Of a DNA stretch of 10,372 nt, positions 6,848 to 10,372 are shown in pieces. Origin of the DNA: Paracoccaceae bacterium (GTDB taxonomy: Bacteria > Pseudomonadota > Alphaproteobacteria > Rhodobacterales > Rhodobacteraceae); assembly GCA_902525995.1 (NCBI GenBank), contig CABZJG010000053.1, forward strand, positions 1-10,372, read 5' to 3'. Both the position numbers and the translations under genes were made by a program. Under the pieces are notes generated by a model that saw nothing but the letters and a program-made list of their open reading frames with translations, was not told the DNA's origin and did no database searches. Positions within the stretch are counted from its first letter, which is position 1. Each line of letters starts with the position of its first letter.

Positions 6848-7216
6848 TTACTTCTTCTTGCCAGCAATTGCTTTTGCTGGGCCCTTGCGGGTGCGGGCAT
6901 TTGTATGGGTGCGTTGCCCCCGAACCGGAAGGTTACGGCGGTGGCGAAGGCCACGATAGCAACCAAGATCCATCAGGCGCTTGATATTCATTTGCACTTC
7001 ACGGCGAAGGTCACCTTCAACAGTGAAATTTGCGTCGATATGTTCCCGAACCGCGAGCACTTCGGCGTCGCTGAGTTCGTTGACCCGGCGTGCAGCGTCA
7101 ATATTTACAGCTTCACAGATTTGCTGTGCTGAAGTTGCGCCAATTCCGGTGATATAAGTAAGGGCGATGGGAACCCGCTTGTTAGTCGGGATGTTTACGC
7201 CGGCGATGCGTGCCAC
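6848..7216 (-). CDS. rpsM: 30S ribosomal protein S13 (uS13)
   Basis: A 122-residue protein of the small-subunit head, contacting the large subunit and P-site tRNA. It begins MARIAGVNIPTNKRVPIALTY, has the helix-two-turn-helix core (about 15-60), the RLMDLGCYRGLRHRRNLPVRGQ stretch (about 84-105) and the basic tail TRKGPAKAIAGKKK that reaches the tRNA. The start codon is GTG at 7216-7214: the frame then gives the canonical ARIAGV start and AAGGAA lies 7 bases upstream, while the nearby ATG at 7223 is out of frame. It is the first gene of the alpha operon and is preceded by a 197-base gap with several hairpins after adk, so it may have its own promoter or translational control. Confidence 0.98.
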   Translation of the reverse strand: MARIAGVNIPTNKRVPIALTYITGIGATSAQQICEAVNIDAARRVNELSDAEVLAVREHIDANFTVEGDLRREVQMNIKRLMDLGCYRGLRHRRNLPVRGQRTHTNARTRKGPAKAIAGKKK

Positions 7217-7413
7217 GTGTCATTTCCTTTTCGTTGCGGTTCCGTAGCTCCGGAACCTTTTTTCACAACATATGACCCTGTTGGACCATGCCATAGGGTC
7301 AAAGCTGATCAGGTGATCATGCAAACCAAAACAGTTTAAGGCTGCAAAATTTGATTCTCGACAGAGAGGCTCTCCCTAAGAGCATTTAAGCGACCCGTCA
7401 AGCCCTTAGAAGT
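7217..7413 (-). promoter_or_regulatory. Structured adk-rpsM intergenic leader
   Basis: This gap contains four inverted repeats on the rpsM transcript: AGGGAG/CTCTCT (7377-7372 and 7368-7363, one G-U, 3-base loop), TGATC/GATCA (7319-7315 and 7310-7306, 4-base loop), TGACCCT/AGGGTCA (7301-7295 and 7279-7273, 15-base loop) and GGTTCCG/CGGAACC (7257-7251 and 7244-7238, 6-base loop). The last ends about 11 bases before the rpsM ribosome site. No promoter with convincing -35 and -10 boxes was seen. The element may regulate the alpha operon by ribosomal protein feedback, or may mark a processing point; both are inferences. Confidence 0.5.
7238..7263 (+). terminator. Terminator-like hairpin with T tract facing against the operon
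   Basis: On the plus strand the perfect 7-base stem GGTTCCG/CGGAACC (7238-7244, 7251-7257) is followed at once by six T residues (7258-7263), the form of a Rho-independent terminator. There is no plus-strand gene to end here, so if active it would stop antisense transcription entering from rpsM-rpsK. On the operon strand the same bases form the last leader hairpin before rpsM without a T tract. Confidence 0.4.
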
Positions 7414-8058
7414 TTAATTATCCAATACTTTTGCTATCGAGGTTTGGACAGTTTCAATCGCAGCCAACCCATCAACGGAGCGCAACGTGCCCTTGGCATG
7501 GTAATACCCGATTAGCGGCGATGTTTTTTTGTAATATTCCATCAACCGTTGCCTAAGACTATCCTCGTTGTCATCGGCACGGCGGGTAAATTCGGTATTG
7601 CCGCAACGGGTGCATTTACCGTCTGCCGGTACGGGTTTTGTCACATCATGGCAAACTTCGCCGCATCCGGCGCAGGTAGAGCGTCCCGTAATGCGGTTGA
7701 CCAAAGCATCATCATCTACCCGCATCTCAACCACGGCTTCCAGGGTTTCTCCAACCTCATGCAGCAAATCACCTAAGGCGTCAGCTTGCGCCAAGGTGCG
7801 CGGAAAGCCATCAAAGATAAACCCGCCTGCATTGTCGCCTACTAGTTTTTCACGAATGAGCCCGATCACAATCTCATCTGTCACCAAATCGCCGCGTGCC
7901 ATCACTTCTGCCACACGCTGGCCCATTTCGCTGCCACTGGATTTTGCCTCGCGCAGCATATCGCCTGTGGACAGTTGAATCATGTTCCAGGTTTCGACCA
8001 GATGCCGAGCTTGGGTGCCCTTGCCGGCACCAGGTGGTCCCAAAAGGATGATGTTCAT
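7414..8058 (-). CDS. adk: Adenylate kinase, zinc-type LID
   Basis: A 214-residue cytosolic enzyme that interconverts ATP + AMP and 2 ADP. The P-loop GPPGAGKGT is at 7-15, the AMP-binding region includes LSTGDMLR (29-36) and FDGFPRT (82-88), and the LID carries RITGRSTC near 122-129 and RRADDNEDSLRQR at about 159-171 with arginines that bind phosphates. The LID has four cysteines, C129-x2-C132-x16-C149-x2-C152, the pattern of structural zinc-binding adenylate kinases; E. coli Adk lacks it. Length is typical of the long form. The ATG overlaps the secY stop (ATGA), and an AAAGGA site lies 11 bases upstream within secY, so it is probably translated by coupling. The placement secY-adk-rpsM is the common alphaproteobacterial and Gram-positive order. 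Confidence 0.98.
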   Translation of the reverse strand: MNIILLGPPGAGKGTQARHLVETWNMIQLSTGDMLREAKSSGSEMGQRVAEVMARGDLVTDEIVIGLIREKLVGDNAGGFIFDGFPRTLAQADALGDLLHEVGETLEAVVEMRVDDDALVNRITGRSTCAGCGEVCHDVTKPVPADGKCTRCGNTEFTRRADDNEDSLRQRLMEYYKKTSPLIGYYHAKGTLRSVDGLAAIETVQTSIAKVLDN

Positions 8059-9416
8059 CGTCTGGCAGGTCCTTTTTTCTTCCGCCCTTTACCTTTACCA
8101 CGAATTTGTGACTTTTGGATCAAACTTTCGTATTGGTGCGCTAGCAAATGGGATTGGACCTGTTGGATTGTATCCATGGTCACCGAAACCACAATCAACA
8201 CCGAGGTACCGCCGAAATAAAACGGAATGGCAAACTGACCGCGCAGAACTTCAGGCAGCAAGCACACAGCCGCCAGATAGCCTGAGCCCAACACCAGAAC
8301 CCGGTTGACCACATATTCAAGATGCTCTGCGGTTTTCTTGCCGGGGCGAATACCCGGGATAAAACCGTTTTGATTTTTCAAGTTATCAGCAACATCGTCG
8401 GGTTTGAAAGATACATTAAAGGTGTAAAAGTAAGCAAAGAACACGATCATCGCAGTGAAGAACGCAAGGTATAGCGGCTGGCCCGGCCCAAAATAGGCCA
8501 AGATCGTCAACATCACGGGCCCGGTCTGCGCGCCTGAAAAGGTGCTAATTGTTGTTGGCAGCAGCAGCAGCGAGCTGGCAAAAATGGCTGGGATAACGCC
8601 TGATGGGTTGACCTTGACCGGAAGGTGCGAGTTTTGCCCCTCCATCACTTTCATGCCCACTTGGCGGCGTGGATATTGAATCGCAATTTTGCGCAGTGCG
8701 CGCTCCATAAAGACCACAAAGGCAATCGTCGCTATGACCATCACAATCACGCCAACGATCACCGCAGGGCTAATGGCTCCAGACCGGCCCGAGGCGAAAA
8801 ACTGAGCGAGAGCAGCGGGAATTTCGGCGATGATGCCGACAAAGATGATCAGCGAAATACCGTTGCCGATGCCGCGCGCTGTGATTTGTTCGCCCAACCA
8901 CATCAGGAACATTGTGCCGCCAACAAGCGTAATTAGGCATGAAACCCGGAAAAACAGCCCCGGATCTGTCACCAGATCCCCCGCTTCAAGGCTTGCAGCC
9001 AGACCATAGGCCTGCAAAGTGGCTAGAAGCACCGTGCCATAGCGGGTGTATTGATTGATCTTCTTGCGCCCCTGCTCGCCCTCTTTTTTAAGCTGCTCAA
9101 GCTGCGGCACCATTGAGGTTAGAAGCTGAACGATGATCGACGCCGAAATATACGGCATAATCCCCAAAGCAAAGATCCCCATCCGGCCCAGCGCGCCGCC
9201 GGTGAACATCGACAGCATGCCGCCGATCCCTTGCTGCGCCTGTTCCATGAACTCTTGCAACGCGGCGCCATCTATTCCGGGCACCGGAATAAATGTGCCC
9301 AGCCGATACACCACCAGCAAGCCCAGCGTAAACAAAATCCGATTTCTTAAATCGGTTGCCCTGCCCAATGCGGCCCAGCTTGTGTTTGCGGCCATTTGCT
9401 CTACTGCGGATACCAT
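8055..9416 (-). CDS. secY: Protein translocase subunit SecY
   Basis: The 453-residue pore-forming subunit of the SecYEG channel in the inner membrane, with ten predicted transmembrane helices. The first helix starts near residue 26 and is followed by FIPVPGID (42-49). The plug and helix 2 region spans about 62-100 (GIMPYISASIIVQLL at 85-99). The cytoplasmic C5 loop has NGFIPGIRPG (350-359) with Arg357, the residue needed for SecA interaction in E. coli. The C-terminus is strongly basic (KGKGRKKKGPARR). The ATG at 9416 begins MVSAVEQMAANTSW, similar to other Rhodobacterales; Met8 is an alternative start. Its ribosome site is weak (AGAGAG), and a perfect 9-base hairpin sits about 22 bases upstream of the start. 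It overlaps adk by 4 bases. Confidence 0.98.
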   Translation of the reverse strand: MVSAVEQMAANTSWAALGRATDLRNRILFTLGLLVVYRLGTFIPVPGIDGAALQEFMEQAQQGIGGMLSMFTGGALGRMGIFALGIMPYISASIIVQLLTSMVPQLEQLKKEGEQGRKKINQYTRYGTVLLATLQAYGLAASLEAGDLVTDPGLFFRVSCLITLVGGTMFLMWLGEQITARGIGNGISLIIFVGIIAEIPAALAQFFASGRSGAISPAVIVGVIVMVIATIAFVVFMERALRKIAIQYPRRQVGMKVMEGQNSHLPVKVNPSGVIPAIFASSLLLLPTTISTFSGAQTGPVMLTILAYFGPGQPLYLAFFTAMIVFFAYFYTFNVSFKPDDVADNLKNQNGFIPGIRPGKKTAEHLEYVVNRVLVLGSGYLAAVCLLPEVLRGQFAIPFYFGGTSVLIVVSVTMDTIQQVQSHLLAHQYESLIQKSQIRGKGKGRKKKGPARR

Positions 9417-9438
9417 GTGGATCTCTCTTTATATACGC

Positions 9439-9469
9439 GCCGCCAAAAACTTTTTTCGGCTTTGGCGGC
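9439..9469 (-). promoter_or_regulatory. Perfect 9-base hairpin upstream of secY
   Basis: In the 107-base rplO-secY gap GCCGCCAAA (9469-9461) pairs without mismatch with TTTGGCGGC (9447-9439) around a 13-base A-rich loop. It ends 22 bases before the secY ATG and is not followed by a T tract on this strand, so it is unlikely to be a terminator. It may be a processing or translation-control structure that sets the SecY level apart from L15. Confidence 0.55.
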
Positions 9470-9523
9470 ACTATTTGCACACTTAACGATTATGTAAGCA
9501 GCGCTCGCGCACGAAACAACCCG

Positions 9524-10000
9524 TTATTCTGCTGCGGCAGGCGCTGCTGTGACGGTCAATGTGCCGCCAGCTTTTTCAACTGCAGCAATAGCCGATTTCG
9601 ATGCGCCTGTTACAGACAGCTTCACTTTGGCAGAAATGTCACCCTTGGCCAAGATACGCACGCCATCAAGCTTACGGCGAACAAGGCCCGAAGCGACCAG
9701 AGCATCCTCTGATATTTCAGCTGAGGCATCCAATTTGCCAGCTTCGACGAATTTCTGTATCAGCCCAAGGTTCACCACAGCAAACTTTTTACGGTTGGGC
9801 TTGTTGAAACCGCGCTTCGGAAGCCGTTGATACAAAGGCATTTGACCGCCTTCATAGCCATTAATCGCCACACCTGAACGTGACTTTTGACCTTTGATAC
9901 CCCGGCCAGCGGTTTTACCCTTGCCCGAGCCGACACCACGGCCAACACGCTTTTTCTTTTGCAGGGCGCCATCATTATCGCGCAATTCATGTAATTTCAT
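9524..10000 (-). CDS. rplO: 50S ribosomal protein L15 (uL15)
   Basis: A 158-residue large-subunit protein that binds 23S rRNA late in assembly. It starts MKLHELRDNDGALQKKKRVG and continues with the Gly/Lys/Arg-rich GRGVGSGKGKTAGRGIKGQK (about 20-39), GYEGGQMPLYQRLPKRGF (about 48-65), then the globular C-terminal domain with VRILAKGDIS and VTGASKSAIAAVEKAGG. The frame is open upstream to a GTG at 10090, but I chose ATG 10000: this gives the canonical start, an AAGGAG site lies 7 bases upstream, and the region upstream contains a promoter whose predicted start is about 10090. It is followed by secY as in the spc operon, but rpmD, the normal preceding gene, is not in the 372 bases upstream. Confidence 0.97.
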   Translation of the reverse strand: MKLHELRDNDGALQKKKRVGRGVGSGKGKTAGRGIKGQKSRSGVAINGYEGGQMPLYQRLPKRGFNKPNRKKFAVVNLGLIQKFVEAGKLDASAEISEDALVASGLVRRKLDGVRILAKGDISAKVKLSVTGASKSAIAAVEKAGGTLTVTAAPAAAE

Positions 10001-10022
10001 GTCGCTTCTCCTTTGCCGGAAC

Positions 10023-10088
10023 TGCCCTTCGAGCGACCAAAGGGGCAAACACGGCGTTTCACAATTTTGATTCTGGGGCATTATGCCC
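10023..10088 (-). promoter_or_regulatory. rplO 5' leader with two inverted repeats
   Basis: GGGCA/TGCCC (10088-10084 and 10080-10076, 3-base loop) is followed by TGCCC-C-TT paired with AAGGGCA (10047-10040 and 10029-10023, one bulged base, roughly 10-base loop), which ends about 9 bases before the AAGGAG site (10013-10008). If the promoter above is right, the leader is about 90 bases and starts with the first hairpin. Function is unknown; mRNA stability or ribosomal protein feedback are possibilities. Confidence 0.4.
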
Positions 10089-10096
10089 ACCGCAGA

Positions 10097-10125
10097 CGTA
10101 TAAACCTAAGCTGCTTGCCGTGCAA
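10097..10125 (-). promoter_or_regulatory. Candidate housekeeping promoter for rplO-secY-adk
   Basis: TTGCAC (10125-10120) and TATACG (10102-10097) are separated by 17 bases, with the predicted start near 10090. Each box is imperfect (TTG of the -35 and TATA of the -10 match), but the spacing is ideal and the position fits the loss of the upstream spc genes. The inverted repeat CTTGC/GCAAG (10114-10118, 10122-10126) overlaps the -35 box and could be an operator or chance. Confidence 0.45.
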
Positions 10126-10173
10126 GTCCCCTATGCCCCAAAGCGCCAATAGCAGTCTCGACACAGAGCAAGG

Positions 10174-10329
10174 TTATGAAAACCGGCCTATCTGTCTCAT
10201 CCATTCATCTGCTACATCGCCCATGGTTTTAGAGCGGCTATCTTTGATCCATGCCATAAACGGGCGGGTGAATTTGAAATCTGTGCTACACTCAGAGCTT
10301 AAAAACCGACGGATATTTTGGATGTTTTT
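10174..10329 (-). pseudogene. Short open frame resembling a SAP/DUF6434-type protein fragment
   Basis: An open frame of 51 residues lies between in-frame stops at 10332-10330 and 10176-10174. It has no ATG, GTG or TTG start before Met25 (ATG at 10257), yet the protein-like stretch begins earlier, near NIRRFLSSECSTDFKF, and continues RPFMAWIKDSRSKTMGDVADEW. The spacing of FL, EC, DFKF, F-x2-WIK, KTMGD and W recalls the repeated domain of SAP/DUF6434 proteins as I remember it; no alignment was possible. The A-run of seven bases just upstream (10331-10325) is a likely frameshift point. It may be a decayed gene remnant, or the 27-residue form from 10257 could be translated; no good ribosome site is seen. 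Nothing else was recognised between 10177 and the window end. Confidence 0.35.
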
Positions 10330-10372
10330 TTATTCTGCATAAATAGGGGTATCACGGCCAATCGGGTCTTAT

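Noticed and set aside
10001..10090. 30-residue N-terminal extension of L15
   Set aside because: The frame is open, but L15 homologues start at MKLHEL, the strong ribosome site serves ATG 10000, and the predicted transcript starts at about 10090.
10013..10342. 109-residue plus-strand open frame
   Set aside because: No recognisable family, no clear ribosome site, and it runs antisense through the rplO leader, promoter and the DUF6434-like frame. Treated as chance.
1..10372. Defence, mobile or CRISPR system
   Set aside because: All genes are standard housekeeping genes; no transposase, integrase, spaced direct repeats, tRNA or attachment site were seen.

Overview
The window is a housekeeping region of an alphaproteobacterial chromosome. 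The protein sequences (RpoA, SecY, L15, S13), the gene order rplO-secY-adk-rpsM-rpsK-rpoA-rplQ and the block that follows (Do-type protease, rarA, crcB, rluC, HAD phosphatase) all point to Rhodobacterales, probably the Roseobacter group. Base composition looks close to 50% GC by eye, fairly low for that order. The species cannot be named from the sequence alone. Every supported gene lies on the minus strand, so transcription runs from right to left.

Right end (about 10372-10001): no intact gene. It holds a short open frame that resembles a fragment of a SAP/DUF6434-type protein, a candidate promoter, and a structured leader in front of rplO. The usual upstream neighbour rpmD (L30) is not here, so the classical spc operon is interrupted at this point.

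Centre right (10000-4722): the end of the spc operon joined to the alpha operon. It encodes L15, the SecY translocon channel, adenylate kinase, S13, S11, RNA polymerase alpha and L17. secY and adk overlap by 4 bases. The larger gaps (rplO-secY, adk-rpsM, rpsK-rpoA, rpoA-rplQ) carry inverted repeats or short tandem repeats, which may be mRNA processing, attenuation or translational control elements. A strong Rho-independent terminator follows rplQ.

Left (4647-1): a second transcription unit. It begins at a sequence resembling a heat-shock (sigma-32/RpoH) promoter and encodes a periplasmic Do-family serine protease, RarA, a CrcB/Fluc fluoride channel, an RluC-type 23S rRNA pseudouridine synthase and the start of a HAD-family phosphatase that runs off the window. 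Several junctions use ATGA stop/start overlaps, suggesting translational coupling. The HAD gene seems to start at TTG and has no ATG near its N-terminus.

I saw no mobile element, CRISPR array, tRNA or rRNA, and no evidence of an undescribed multi-gene system. The points most worth a second look are the heat-shock-like promoter, the broken spc operon with its gene fragment, the series of intergenic hairpins, the TTG-started HAD gene in frame with rluC, and the CrcB protein lacking a usually conserved arginine.
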